This document shows, piece by piece, positions 1 to 9,112 of a stretch of DNA of 64,000 bases. Where the stretch lies: the NCBI RefSeq assembly GCF_013393945.1, contig NZ_CP040297.1, forward strand, positions 372,001-436,000, in the 5' to 3' direction. Both the position numbers and the translations under genes were made by a program. The notes under the pieces are model-generated. The model ran no database searches, had not been told where the DNA came from, and worked only from the letters and a program-made list of their open reading frames with translations. How positions within the stretch are numbered: position 1 is the first letter of the stretch; every line of letters starts with the position of its first letter. This DNA is from Nostoc sp. TCL26-01 (GTDB lineage: Bacteria; Cyanobacteriota; Cyanobacteriia; Cyanobacteriales; Nostocaceae).

Positions 1-426
1 GAAATCATCACAGTAGAATCATGCTTAAAAAGCCTAATTTAAACAAACCTATAATGCCCGGCAGAAATTAAGGTATAAACTATTGCAGAGCTAACGTTAC
101 CGTACATTAGGAATACTCGGAATGTGCCATAAGTTAATAATTTCTTAAAGCAACCCATAATTTTTTGATTGATTGACATTATCTGAGCTAACTGATTGCT
201 GGAGATAAACATCTGTCAAAAGGTGAGAGACATCTATATACATTAACAGTAGTCAGATAAAGCCATATCCTACTGGAGACTTACCTAAAGAGCATCATTT
301 GTAGCAAGTATTACTTAAGTGATCATTCCCTAACATCTAGTTACGTAAGTAAATGACTATAAAATTGTAAAGTTTTGTTGAACTAGCGATTTTTTGTTAG
401 TGGAGTTACACAACCTCAAATATTTA

Positions 427-492
427 ACTTCGTGGCCGAATGGTAACATCACTGACAAACAAAGACCCAGGGGTTCGCACCCCCAATGAAGG
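427..492 (+). tRNA. tRNA-like remnant, possibly Val(GAC)
   Basis: The ends pair as an acceptor stem (six of seven positions, 428-433 with 486-491). The D-arm start GGCCGAATGGTAA and the T-arm GGGG-TTCGCAC-CCCC look tRNA-like, and a loop CT-GAC-AA with U33 sits in the anticodon position. The D and anticodon stems do not pair, so this is more likely a decayed tRNA or a tRNA mimic than a working gene. No CCA is encoded. Confidence 0.25.
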
Positions 493-717
493 TAGAATTA
501 GGACTTACGCACTGAACCAAAAAACCCTTCTGAGGGTGGTCAATAGTCCATAGTCCATAGTCCAAAAATCTTGATTTTAAAACGTCAGTCCGCACAACGG
601 GAAAGCAGTCGGGTGGGCAGGTTTCCCGCGCCACTTGCTACAACTTTGGAAACCAAAGCAACGCAGTGGCTTGACTTGAGTGAACTGCCCTGGAAACCCC
701 CATAGACGGCTGGTTCC

Positions 718-784
718 CTTTGACCATTGACTATTGACTATTGACAAAAAAGCCAGAAAACTTAGTTATACTGCGTAAGTTCTA
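718..784 (-). repeat. Dispersed repeat, copy 1 (inverted relative to 25204)
   Basis: Read on the minus strand this begins AGAACTTACGCAGT, continues with a TAACTAAG-TTTTCTGGC motif and ends in CAATAGT heptamers. The same sequence, with few differences, is at 25204-25274 on the plus strand next to similar heptamers. No coding capacity is seen. Confidence 0.7.
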
Positions 785-1053
785 AGAATTATGTCTCTGT
801 CTTCCGAATTCCCTGGTATAGACAAATTTAAACAGACGCGAGATATTCACGTCTGTCAAATGTTTAGCGGATTATGCGGAGACTAATTGTTCTCTATTGA
901 CATTGCAGCAAAAGAGACAAGAAGAAGTAAAGATGAGAGAGTGATGAGCGATGAGTGTGGGAGTGCTGAGTGGGGAAGTGAGGGAGTAGTGTTCTTACTA
1001 ATTTTGAATTTTGAATTTTGAATTCCCCGTAGGGGTTGACCAATCCCCAATAC

Positions 1054-1452
1054 CTAATCCTCAACATCATCAGCTGGCGGAACATCATCAATAGACGATC
1101 GCTCATACTCCAGTTTGTTCAAAAGCGATAATACTTTAGTTCCCCGTTCTATTGAACGATCTTCGATAAAAATCACTTCTGGAGTGCGGCGTAACCTAAC
1201 TCGCGCCCCTAATTCGCTACGCACAAAACCAGTTGCTGATTTTAACCCAGCCATTGTTTCTGCTTTAGCTTCGTCTGTACCATATATGCTGACATAGATT
1301 TTGGCGTGTTGTAAATCACCAGAAACATCTACATCAGTGACACTAACCATTCCTGTACCAACACGATCATCTTTAATACCGTTGATTAGCATTTGGCTAA
1401 CTTCCCGCTTGATTAGTTCAGCAACACGGGAGACGCGGCGATTTGTAGCCAT
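1054..1452 (-). CDS. rbfA: Ribosome-binding factor A
   Basis: RbfA is a small KH-type protein that binds the 30S subunit and helps 5' maturation of 16S rRNA, important for growth in the cold. The 132-residue protein has the family start ([13 protein letters not shown]), the central [19 protein letters not shown] strand-helix block, and the [16 protein letters not shown] motif before the helix that ends the fold. The acidic tail ([11 protein letters not shown]) is outside the conserved core. ATG at 1452 follows a strong GGAGGT site nine bases upstream. It is the first gene on this strand after the DUF751 gene, about 170 bases away. Assignment is secure. Confidence 0.95.
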   Translation of the reverse strand: MATNRRVSRVAELIKREVSQMLINGIKDDRVGTGMVSVTDVDVSGDLQHAKIYVSIYGTDEAKAETMAGLKSATGFVRSELGARVRLRRTPEVIFIEDRSIERGTKVLSLLNKLEYERSSIDDVPPADDVED

Positions 1453-1620
1453 AAAATCTTTACCTCCTCACAAGAGGTTCGACAACAACATAAATTTGAG
1501 TTAGAAAGGACAGCACTGCTATGCAGTAGTCAAAATTAAACTAGCTCGTTATAATCGGCTTTTTGTTAATTTTGTCAGATGCTGTGGCCTAATTTTGTGG
1601 TGGCTTTACCTGTTTTTAGT

Positions 1621-1827
1621 CTAGACTGTACTCAATCCCAACATTGCTCGTAATGTAAAAGTGATAAACGCCAGCGCACCAACAAACAAACCCACAAGGG
1701 CAATTAAAGTTACTGGGCGCTTTAGAAATGGGAATAGTGGCTCAAAGGTATTCAGGAAAATCCCTAAGACGATAGTAATTAAGTAGCGGGGGTAGCGAAA
1801 AACGTTATCCCAAAATCCGTCAAACAT
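1621..1827 (-). CDS. DUF751 (Ycf33-like) small membrane protein
   Basis: This 68-residue protein begins MFDGFWDNVFRYPRYLI and carries two hydrophobic segments (about residues 15-33 and 41-62), the pattern of the DUF751/Ycf33 family conserved in cyanobacteria and some plastids. The function of that family is not established; membrane location is inferred from the two segments. It lies upstream of rbfA on the same strand and could be cotranscribed. No clear Shine-Dalgarno site precedes the ATG. Confidence 0.85.
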   Translation of the reverse strand: MFDGFWDNVFRYPRYLITIVLGIFLNTFEPLFPFLKRPVTLIALVGLFVGALAFITFTLRAMLGLSTV

Positions 1828-2025
1828 TTTAATTAAGACTACCTTATTATATACTTATTGCTTATTTTGACTTGCTTTATCATCCTCATTGTAATATGAG
1901 ACGCTGGAAAAATACCCAATTAATATATGAAATACCCAGTCTGTAGGTTAGTTGCAAAATTTGCTATTTGCCACAACCCAGATTTAGCAATGCTTTTAAT
2001 TAGAAACTCAGCTAAAAATTTTTAT

Positions 2026-2252
2026 GGTTATAGCCCAATACGGTTCAGTTAAGAAAATAAATGAATTGCTAGACATAAAACAGATCTATTTTTGGAGGGG
2101 GTTTGGGGGACGCAACCGTCCGAAGTTTTGTGGAAGGAAACCTTCCCCACAAACTTCTCCCAATCGGGGGTTTGGGGGAGAATCCCCCAAGTCTTGGTTC
2201 TTCTGAGATCGATAAGGTGACAACCTTAACTGAACCGTATTGGGTTATAGCC
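2026..2252. mobile_element. MITE-like element with 28-bp inverted ends
   Basis: The element begins GGTTATAGCCCAATACGG and ends with the near-exact inverted copy; 20 central bases (the TTCAGTTAAG side) are perfect and the outer eight differ at two positions. The 170-base interior is G/C-skewed, with GGTTTGGGGG words and a small hairpin (GGAAGG-AAA-CCTTCC), and encodes no transposase. This is the organisation of a non-autonomous MITE. It sits in the gap between the DUF751 and RTX genes. Confidence 0.65.
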
Positions 2253-2320
2253 ACTAGACAAGACCCCCGACTTCTGGGAAAAGTCGGAGGTCTAATTTCT
2301 CATGAATTATTTATGCAGTT

Positions 2321-5239
2321 TTAAACAAGCTGAATGTCTAAACTAACTGCAAAATTAGTAGGTTTATTCTCCAGAGTAGCGAATTGAGTACCTTGGAAGA
2401 ACAAGCCACCAGTTACATCGTTGTAACTGAAATTATTGAGGTCACTAACACCAAATCCGAGTTTAGAGATTTGAATCTTATCACTTTCCGAGCGATTAAA
2501 GTCTTTGATGATATCCAAACCTTCCAACCTAGAGTTAATCACAAACTTATCTGCACCAGTACCACCAGTGAGAATATCACTGCCAGCGCCACCGACAAGT
2601 ATATCATCACCAGTACCACCAGTTAAGTTGTCATTACTAGCGCCACCCCGCAGGATATCAGCATATTGTGAACCTGTGATCTCAAAGCGCTCAATATTGT
2701 AGTAGTGTAATACGGAATGAGCCGTCGCACGGCTGAAGACAGCATTTTGTCCATAGGCTCCAACCTCCACACCAGCACCATTATTCCAAGTACTGTAGTC
2801 AGCTATTAATGTATCAGTACCAGTACCACCATCAATATAACCCTCTGTATCAACCAATCTGTCATTGCCATCGCCACCTACTAAATAGTCATAGCCTGCG
2901 CCACCTGCTAAATAGTCATCACCACCATTACCATACAGGTTGTCTGTGCCAGCGCCACCACGTAGAGCATCAGCATATTGTGTACCCAGAATACTGAATT
3001 GCTCAACATTACTGTAAGAAAGTAGGATATTTCCACTAAACCTGTCAAAGATGGCACTTTGTCCAAGATATCCCACATCCACACCAGCATTATTATTGAA
3101 GTTGGTATAGTTAGCTTCTAATGTGTCACTACCTGCACCACCATCGACAACACCAGCTATATCAATCAACCTATCATTGCCATCGCCACCAGCTAAGTTG
3201 TCATAGCCAGCACCACCATCGAGGGAGTCATCGCCAGTACCTCCGGCCATGACATCATCACCAGCACCACCCAAGAGGATATCATTACCAGATCCACCAT
3301 TCAGGTAGTCAGCCTCGTTACCACCATCCAGGTAGTCATTGTCTTCACCACCATAAATGATATCGCTACCGTTACCACCGTAGAGAGTATCTTTGGCAGA
3401 ACCAGAGACAACAACAGTGAGAGAGTCACCGAGAATGGTATCGTTGCCATCACCACCGTCAATATAGTCATCGCCAGCATCACCATATAAGTTGTCATTG
3501 CCAAGACTACCGTATATAGTGTCATTGCCAGCACCACCAGCTAGGTTGTCATTGCCAGCGCCACCCCGCAGCACATCATTATATTGTGTACCTGTGACAT
3601 TGAATTGCTCAATATTGCTGTAATAGAGTATTGGATTACCTGTAAGACGGCTGTAGATAGCATTTTGTCCAAAGGCTCCTACATCTACACCCGCGCCGTT
3701 ATTGAAGGCGCTATAGTTAGCTACTAGTGTGTCAGTACCTGTACCGCCATCAACAGTACCATCTATATCAACTAAGGTATCATTGCCATCGCCACCAGCT
3801 AAATTGTCAGAACCAGCGCCACCACTGAGATAATCATCCCCAGCACCACCAGCTAAATTGTCATTACCACCAGCACCGCGCAGGGTATCAGCATATTGTG
3901 TACCGGTGATGTTCAATTGCTCGATATCGTAGTAGGTGAGTAAAACATTTTGATTTGCTTGGCTGCGGATAACATTTTGTCCATTTAAGCCGAGATTCAC
4001 GCCAGCACCATTATTCAAGGTGCTGTAGTTAGCTACTAATACGTCATAGCCCGCATCACCACTAACCACACCATTTATATCTTCTAAAGTATCATTACCA
4101 GTTCCACCAGCTAGATTGTCATAGCCAGCACCACCAATGATGTAGTCATCACCCATGCCACCAGCTAAAGAGTCGTCACCAGCACCACCACGTAAGACAT
4201 CATTGTATGATGTACCGATAATCGAAAATTTTTCTATATTGCTGTACTGAAGGATTTGATTCCCAGTTTGGCGACTGTAGATGGCACTTTGTCCTAAATA
4301 TCCCACATCTATACCAGCACCATTATTGAAGGTACTGTAGTCAACTGCTAATGTGTCAGTACCTACACCACCATCAACCACACCCTCTGTATCACTTAAG
4401 GTATCATTTCCCTCTAGACCATATAAGTAGTCATTACCTGCGCCACCAAGGAGGTAATCATCACCAGCACCACCGTAAAGAGAGTCATTCCCAGCACCAC
4501 CGTAAAGAGAGTCATTCCCAGCACCACCATCGATGTAGTCGTTATCATTGCCACCATCGAGATAGTCATTATCTTCACCGCCAAAAATTGCATCGTTGCC
4601 GTTACCACCATAGATAGTATCTCTGGCAGAACCAGAAACAGCAGCATTGAAGGCATCACCATAAATTCTGTCGTCGCCATCACCACCTTCAATGTAGTCA
4701 TTACCAGCTTCACCATAGAGATAATCATTTCCCGCACCACCGTATATGCTGTCATTGCCAGCACCACCAATTAGATTGTCATTATAAGCACCACCCCGCA
4801 GCACATCAGCGTATTGTGTGCCGGCAATGTCAAATCGCTCAATATTGCTGTAAGTCAGTAGGGGATTGGGATTACTGGCAAGGCGGCTGTAGATGGCGTT
4901 TTGTCCGTTGGCTCCAACATCAATACCAGCACCATTGTTCAAGGAACTGTAGTTGGCGACTAGGGTATCAAAACCATTACCACCATCGACAGTACCATCT
5001 ATATCTACTAAAGTATCATCACCGTCGTTACCATACAGGTTGTCGTTGCCAGCGCCACCATAGATGATGTCATTACCAGCGCCACCCAGTAAGTTGTCGT
5101 TACCAATACCACCATCAATTACGTCGTTCTTGTCTGCACCAGCTAGGTAGTCATTACCACTATTCCCAGAAAGTGTCCAAGATTCACCATTAGTTCCTGC
5201 GAAGAAGTCATCGTCAATCTTGCCGTTAAATGTTCCCAT
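2321..5239 (-). CDS. RTX-type calcium-binding repeat protein
   Basis: The 972-residue acidic protein consists almost wholly of GGxGxDxLx nonapeptides that bind calcium and fold as parallel beta-rolls. Six long units recur, each with a stretch like DTLVANYSxxNNGAGVDVG, then GQNAIYSR, LxYSNIEQF and GTQYADVLRGG; two copies of a GSARDT(I/L)YGGNG block are inserted. The C-terminus (GADKFVINSRLEGLDIIKDFN, DKIQISKLGF) is the usual end of proteins exported by type I secretion, so an extracellular location is inferred. No enzymatic domain and no secretion genes are seen nearby. AGGA lies eight bases before the ATG at 5239. Other frames over the gene are low-complexity shadows. Confidence 0.9.
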   Translation of the reverse strand: MGTFNGKIDDDFFAGTNGESWTLSGNSGNDYLAGADKNDVIDGGIGNDNLLGGAGNDIIYGGAGNDNLYGNDGDDTLVDIDGTVDGGNGFDTLVANYSSLNNGAGIDVGANGQNAIYSRLASNPNPLLTYSNIERFDIAGTQYADVLRGGAYNDNLIGGAGNDSIYGGAGNDYLYGEAGNDYIEGGDGDDRIYGDAFNAAVSGSARDTIYGGNGNDAIFGGEDNDYLDGGNDNDYIDGGAGNDSLYGGAGNDSLYGGAGDDYLLGGAGNDYLYGLEGNDTLSDTEGVVDGGVGTDTLAVDYSTFNNGAGIDVGYLGQSAIYSRQTGNQILQYSNIEKFSIIGTSYNDVLRGGAGDDSLAGGMGDDYIIGGAGYDNLAGGTGNDTLEDINGVVSGDAGYDVLVANYSTLNNGAGVNLGLNGQNVIRSQANQNVLLTYYDIEQLNITGTQYADTLRGAGGNDNLAGGAGDDYLSGGAGSDNLAGGDGNDTLVDIDGTVDGGTGTDTLVANYSAFNNGAGVDVGAFGQNAIYSRLTGNPILYYSNIEQFNVTGTQYNDVLRGGAGNDNLAGGAGNDTIYGSLGNDNLYGDAGDDYIDGGDGNDTILGDSLTVVVSGSAKDTLYGGNGSDIIYGGEDNDYLDGGNEADYLNGGSGNDILLGGAGDDVMAGGTGDDSLDGGAGYDNLAGGDGNDRLIDIAGVVDGGAGSDTLEANYTNFNNNAGVDVGYLGQSAIFDRFSGNILLSYSNVEQFSILGTQYADALRGGAGTDNLYGNGGDDYLAGGAGYDYLVGGDGNDRLVDTEGYIDGGTGTDTLIADYSTWNNGAGVEVGAYGQNAVFSRATAHSVLHYYNIERFEITGSQYADILRGGASNDNLTGGTGDDILVGGAGSDILTGGTGADKFVINSRLEGLDIIKDFNRSESDKIQISKLGFGVSDLNNFSYNDVTGGLFFQGTQFATLENKPTNFAVSLDIQLV

Positions 5240-5516
5240 ATTAGTGTTCCTATAAACCTTGTGTTTTGTGTTCTTGCTGAGTTACACGTGGGACTTTTAC
5301 GGTTTATGCAGCGAATTGGGAACTAAGGGAAAAAATTTTTGGCGTTTCTCTGTGTCTCTGTGTCTTTGTGGTTAGATATCTGATGGCAACTTTCTTAAAC
5401 ACCCCTAGAGTAACAGCGTTTTTCCTCAGTCTGGATCATCTGAAAACTTCGGTTACAGCTAACCAAGATACAATGGATTCCATCGCCCAGAGAATTCACG
5501 TTGATTACGAATTAGC

Positions 5517-6320
5517 ATGACCCACATTAACAAAGCAGTTATCCTCATCACTGGTGCATCTGGTGGGTTTGGACAGGAACTGACCAAGCAATTATTAGCA
5601 GCTGGTAGTCGGTTGATTTTGACTGATATCAATGAAGTTGTTTTGCGTCAGCGAGTAGCAGAAATTCAAAGTGAAGTGAAGACTGGTGAGATATTAGCCT
5701 GTTTAGCGATCGATATTTCTCATTATCAGGGATGTGAAACTCTCTATCATCAAGTCAAAGCCCTGAATCTACCCATTGATATTTTAATTAATAATGCTGG
5801 TATCGGTCTATTCGGTCGCATGGATGAGATTCCCCCGGAAAAATGGGAATATCTCATGCAAATAAATTTACTGACACCCATGCGATTAAGTGCCTTATTT
5901 GCTGCCGATATGATTGCTAGACAAAAAGGCCATATTGTGAATATATCTTCCTTAGCGGGGTGGTGTGCGATCGCAGGTATGGCTCATTATTCAGCTAGTA
6001 AGTTCGGATTGCGTGGTTTCAGCGAAGGGCTATTCAATGAATTAAAAGACTACAATGTGAAGGTTACAGCTGTTTATCCCTTTTTCAGCCGTACTCCCAT
6101 TCTTCAGTCAGAACGCTATGGAACCTTGGCTAAAACTTTTCGCGGTTTACCAGAACATTTAGTCACAGATCCCGCAGATGTCATGCGTGCCACAATTCAA
6201 GGAATTATTCGCAATCAACTTCATGTATTTCCTGATCCCACAGCTCAAAGACTGCATCTGTTAAAACGATATTTTCCACCGTTAGTGGACTGGATCAATA
6301 ATAGGTTCGGAGGTAATTAA
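5517..6320 (+). CDS. Short-chain dehydrogenase/reductase
   Basis: A classical SDR of 267 residues that should reduce or oxidise a carbonyl/alcohol with NAD(P)H. The cofactor motif TGASGGFG is at residues 12-19, NNAG near 90, serine in NISSLAG near 144, and the catalytic pair Y158-x3-K162 in YSASK. The C-terminus is basic and hydrophobic (LHLLKRYFPPLVDWI), suggesting membrane association. It ends two bases before the flavin monooxygenase gene, whose ribosome-binding site lies inside its 3' end, so the two are surely cotranscribed. The substrate is not deducible; a hydrophobic alcohol, ketone or steroid-like compound fits the pairing. Confidence 0.9.
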   Translation: MTHINKAVILITGASGGFGQELTKQLLAAGSRLILTDINEVVLRQRVAEIQSEVKTGEILACLAIDISHYQGCETLYHQVKALNLPIDILINNAGIGLFGRMDEIPPEKWEYLMQINLLTPMRLSALFAADMIARQKGHIVNISSLAGWCAIAGMAHYSASKFGLRGFSEGLFNELKDYNVKVTAVYPFFSRTPILQSERYGTLAKTFRGLPEHLVTDPADVMRATIQGIIRNQLHVFPDPTAQRLHLLKRYFPPLVDWINNRFGGN

Positions 6321-6322
6321 AG

Positions 6323-7657
6323 ATGGTAACACTGAGTAGCTACAGTACAACTCAAAACATAGTTGATACAACTCATAAACATCTAATTATCGGGGCTGGT
6401 TTTGTCGGATTAGGCATGGCACAAGCACTTCATGCTGCTAATATTCCTTACGATCAAGTCGATGCTAGTGATGATATCGGTGGAAATTGGTATCATGGTG
6501 TGTATGAAACTGCACATATCATCTCATCACGCAAGATTACCCAATTTACCCATTTCCCCATGCCGGCAAATTATCCCGACTTTCCCAGCGCTCAAAATAT
6601 GCGGGATTATTTAAACTCTTTTGCCGATCATTTTGATTTGCGTCGGCAGATTCAACTTAATCATAGCGTTAGTTATTTGCGACCAGTCGAAAAAAATCTG
6701 TGGGAAGTTACCTTTACTCATGGTGAACAGCGCCTCTATAAAGGTGTGCTGATTTGTAATGGTCATCACTGGTGTAAACGGTTTCCCCAATTTCAGGGAG
6801 AATTTAAGGGTGAGATTATCCATACCAAAGATTACAAACACCCTAATCAACTGCGGGGTAAACGAGTTTTAGTCATTGGTGGGGGTAACTCAGCTTGTGA
6901 TGTAGCCGCAGAAGCGGCGCGTGTAGGTGCTAAGTGTGTGCTGAGTATGCGGGAATCAGTTTGGTTCATCCCGAAAACATTTGCCGGAGTTCCAGTTGCC
7001 GATTTAATTAAATGGTGGATGCCAGAATGGTATCAACGTCTCATGACTTACGCCATCATCCGCATGACATTCGGCAAGCATGAAGATTATGGTTTATCTT
7101 TGCCCCAGCATCAAGTGTTTGCCAAACACCCTACTCTTAATAGTGAAGTTCCCTACTACATCAAACATGGACGAATTATCCCTAAACCTGCTATTAGTCA
7201 CTTGGATGGTGAAGAAGTAGAATTTATCGATGGTAGCCGAGAAGCTTTTGATCTGATTGTTTGTGGCACTGGTTACTATGTCACTTATCCATTTCTTGCC
7301 CCAGAACTTCAGCGTGTTGAAGGTGCGGTAGTCAAATGTTATGCAGGTGCGTTTTTAGATGATTATAAGGGAATTTATTATATAGGTTGGGGACAAGCCA
7401 GAGGTGGAGTAGGCTCACTGATTTCTGCTTATGGTTCACTTTTTGCTCGTTATCTCCAACTCCAAGATGAAATTAATGTACCTCTCGGTCTAGTTTTTAA
7501 AGAAATAGGGCAGCGTTTACCAGAAACTCATCTTGGCGATCCTCAGCAAGCATTTAGACAGTTAAAGTTGGTGAAGTTGTTATTTGACCAATTTGCTAAA
7601 AAAGCTCATCAAATTGATGCTAAATATCCTGATTTCCAGAATCATCCTCTTTTGTAA
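6323..7657 (+). CDS. FAD-dependent monooxygenase (FMO/Baeyer-Villiger type)
   Basis: This 444-residue flavoprotein should oxygenate a substrate with NADPH and O2. The FAD Rossmann motif GAGFVGLG is at residues 24-31, GGNWYHGVYE follows, the fingerprint FKGEIIHTKDY matches FxGxxxHxxxY, and a second nucleotide-binding motif GGGNSACD lies near residue 187. ICGTGY-like VCGTGYYVTYPF closes the FAD site. Start ATG follows GGAGGT at 6309-6314. It is coupled to the upstream SDR, which could supply or consume its ketone. The gene ends 26 bases from the convergent TetR gene. The exact substrate is unknown. Confidence 0.88.
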   Translation: MVTLSSYSTTQNIVDTTHKHLIIGAGFVGLGMAQALHAANIPYDQVDASDDIGGNWYHGVYETAHIISSRKITQFTHFPMPANYPDFPSAQNMRDYLNSFADHFDLRRQIQLNHSVSYLRPVEKNLWEVTFTHGEQRLYKGVLICNGHHWCKRFPQFQGEFKGEIIHTKDYKHPNQLRGKRVLVIGGGNSACDVAAEAARVGAKCVLSMRESVWFIPKTFAGVPVADLIKWWMPEWYQRLMTYAIIRMTFGKHEDYGLSLPQHQVFAKHPTLNSEVPYYIKHGRIIPKPAISHLDGEEVEFIDGSREAFDLIVCGTGYYVTYPFLAPELQRVEGAVVKCYAGAFLDDYKGIYYIGWGQARGGVGSLISAYGSLFARYLQLQDEINVPLGLVFKEIGQRLPETHLGDPQQAFRQLKLVKLLFDQFAKKAHQIDAKYPDFQNHPLL

Positions 7658-7683
7658 AAATAGGCAATAGGGAAATTAAGTAA

Positions 7684-8286
7684 TTACGAATTAATAATTC
7701 CCTGCACAAAAATATCTACGCAGGTTTCAATATATTTCTGACAACTATAACTACTTTGCTTCAGCTTGGCGTTGCGGCAAAGCATCCCCGCTAATAACAT
7801 TCCTGTAAACATATCCACTGCTGGTACTGGATCAAAGTCGTTTCTCACAGTACCTTGTTGCTGATGCGATCGCAAATAATCTACCAGTTTTTCTCCTAAA
7901 GGTTGAGCTGCTGCTTCAATAATTTGCTTGGCTGCTTCTGGATGACGTTTGGCTTCTCCAATAAAAGTACGAATCAAATCTTCATGGGCTTCCAACATTG
8001 TATTGTAAAGCTGGGCATATCGTGTTAAGTCAATTCTCAAATCCTGCGTCCATGCTTCGGGACTAGCTAAAACTTCTATCTGAAGTACCAAAGCATTTTC
8101 AATAACTGTTTTTAACAGTTGCTCTTTATTAGCAAAATGGCGAAATAAAGTTACCTCATTTACACCAGCAACACGTGCTATTTCACGGGTAGTTGCTCCT
8201 TGTACACCTAAATTGGCAAATACTTGTGAAGCCGCTTCTATTAATTTTGTCCGGGTAAGGGCAGATGAACGGATAGTTTTAATCAT
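7684..8286 (-). CDS. TetR/AcrR-family transcriptional regulator
   Basis: A helix-turn-helix repressor of about 200 residues. The DNA-binding domain is clear: LIEAASQVFANLGVQGATTREIARVAGVNEVTLFRHFANKEQLL. The C-terminal two thirds are helical, as in ligand-binding domains of the family. The ATG at 8286 is chosen; a GTG at 8298 would add four residues, but a TATAAT box lies at 8307-8312 on this strand, too close for a normal leader with the GTG. It is convergent with the SDR-monooxygenase pair, so it may control that operon, though this cannot be shown from position alone. Confidence 0.88.
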   Translation of the reverse strand: MIKTIRSSALTRTKLIEAASQVFANLGVQGATTREIARVAGVNEVTLFRHFANKEQLLKTVIENALVLQIEVLASPEAWTQDLRIDLTRYAQLYNTMLEAHEDLIRTFIGEAKRHPEAAKQIIEAAAQPLGEKLVDYLRSHQQQGTVRNDFDPVPAVDMFTGMLLAGMLCRNAKLKQSSYSCQKYIETCVDIFVQGIINS

Positions 8287-8450
8287 TCTCGCTGGCACGT
8301 ACTTGCATTATAGGTTTTGAGAAAAACAGGTTTGAAAGTAAGATAAATTATCACAAGACAATATGTAAATGATTTTTAAAAAATCATCAAATTTAAAATG
8401 TATCCCTTGCTACGAAAAATTCCATGTTGGGTGATGCTACACCCCAGCTA

Positions 8451-8602
8451 ATACCAATTCACTAAAAATATGATACAGATCCAAACACGGAAAGCCTTGT
8501 TTTACAAGGGTTTCTTAATTTTGAATTTTGCGGAAAGTTCTGTAGGCGGGTTTCCCGCCGTAGGAAACTTTTCAAGACGAATTTTGAATTTTGAATTGGT
8601 AT
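8451..8602. mobile_element. MITE-like element ending in ATACCAATTCA
   Basis: A 152-base stretch is bounded by perfect 11-base inverted ends (ATACCAATTCA at 8451-8461, TGAATTGGTAT at 8592-8602). Inside are repeated TTTTGAATT words and a GGCGGG-TTT-CCCGCC hairpin at 8545-8559. It encodes nothing and fills most of the gap between the TetR and acetyltransferase genes. The same end sequence recurs inside the element at 62056-62308. Confidence 0.5.
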
Positions 8603-8611
8603 AACCTCAGC

Positions 8612-9112
8612 CTAACTCACTCTAGATTTCTCCAGTTTTTTACTCATCTTAGAAACTGGAACTATTACCCCAGTTCGCAACTGATGAGCTTCTTTCTTGA
8701 TCAGATTAAATCCTAGTCGCAAATAAAATCCCTCAGCATAAAGACTAGCTGTAGTAATTACTTGATCTATCCCTTGCTGACTTGCTTCCTGACAAAAACG
8801 CTCTACTAAAGCTCTGCCAATTCCTCTATTTTGATAATGAGGATGGACATATAAAGTGATTAATTCATCAATAATATAACTAGCAAAACCAACAACACGA
8901 TCGCACTCGATAGCCACCCAGAATGTTTCTGATTTCATTCTCTTGACAATATTAGAACCATCTGGCTTTTCTCGATAATTTCGCCAAGCTAATAGTTCTT
9001 GGTGGTTGTAAAAAGTTGTCGGTAAAGCTTTGATGGCTGCAATATGAATTGCACTCATCACCCAAGCATCTGTTTCTTCTGCCCGACGGAGAAATATTTC
9101 CTCAGCATTCAT
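8612..9112 (-). CDS. GNAT-family N-acetyltransferase
   Basis: The 166-residue protein has the GNAT order: an N-terminal strand (IFLRRAEETDAW), central strand VGFASYIIDELITLYVHPHYQNRG, and the acetyl-CoA-binding loop QNRGIGRALV followed by a helix and the late strand VITTASLYAEGFYLRLGF. It should move an acetyl group from acetyl-CoA to an amine of unknown identity. An in-frame start exists at 9220, but the extra 36 residues (rich in Cys and Ser) do not fit the family, and the ATG at 9112 begins right before the first strand. No strong ribosome-binding site helps the choice. Confidence 0.85.
   Translation of the reverse strand: MNAEEIFLRRAEETDAWVMSAIHIAAIKALPTTFYNHQELLAWRNYREKPDGSNIVKRMKSETFWVAIECDRVVGFASYIIDELITLYVHPHYQNRGIGRALVERFCQEASQQGIDQVITTASLYAEGFYLRLGFNLIKKEAHQLRTGVIVPVSKMSKKLEKSRVS

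Larger units (their letters stand above)
1..1053. other. Repeat-rich spacer, no convincing gene
   Basis: No open frame here shows recognisable protein character. The stretch holds a tRNA-like fragment (427-492), a unit starting with the GGACTTACGCA word near 500, heptamer-type repeats (CATAGTC, CTATTGA) near 540-560 and 720-745, an inverted copy of the repeat also found at 25204-25274, and a GAGTG/GAGGG-type purine repeat near 930-985. The left window edge may cut a regulatory region of an unseen gene. Confidence 0.55.

Noticed and set aside
449-634. 61-codon minus-strand frame near the left edge
   Set aside because: It is read through heptamer-type and GGACTTACGCA repeats and overlaps the tRNA-like fragment; no protein pattern.
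2384-5067. Several open frames on both strands across the RTX gene
   Set aside because: They are low-complexity shadows (His/Tyr/Gln- or Met/Val/Thr-rich) made by the repetitive GGxGxD codons of the true gene in other frames.
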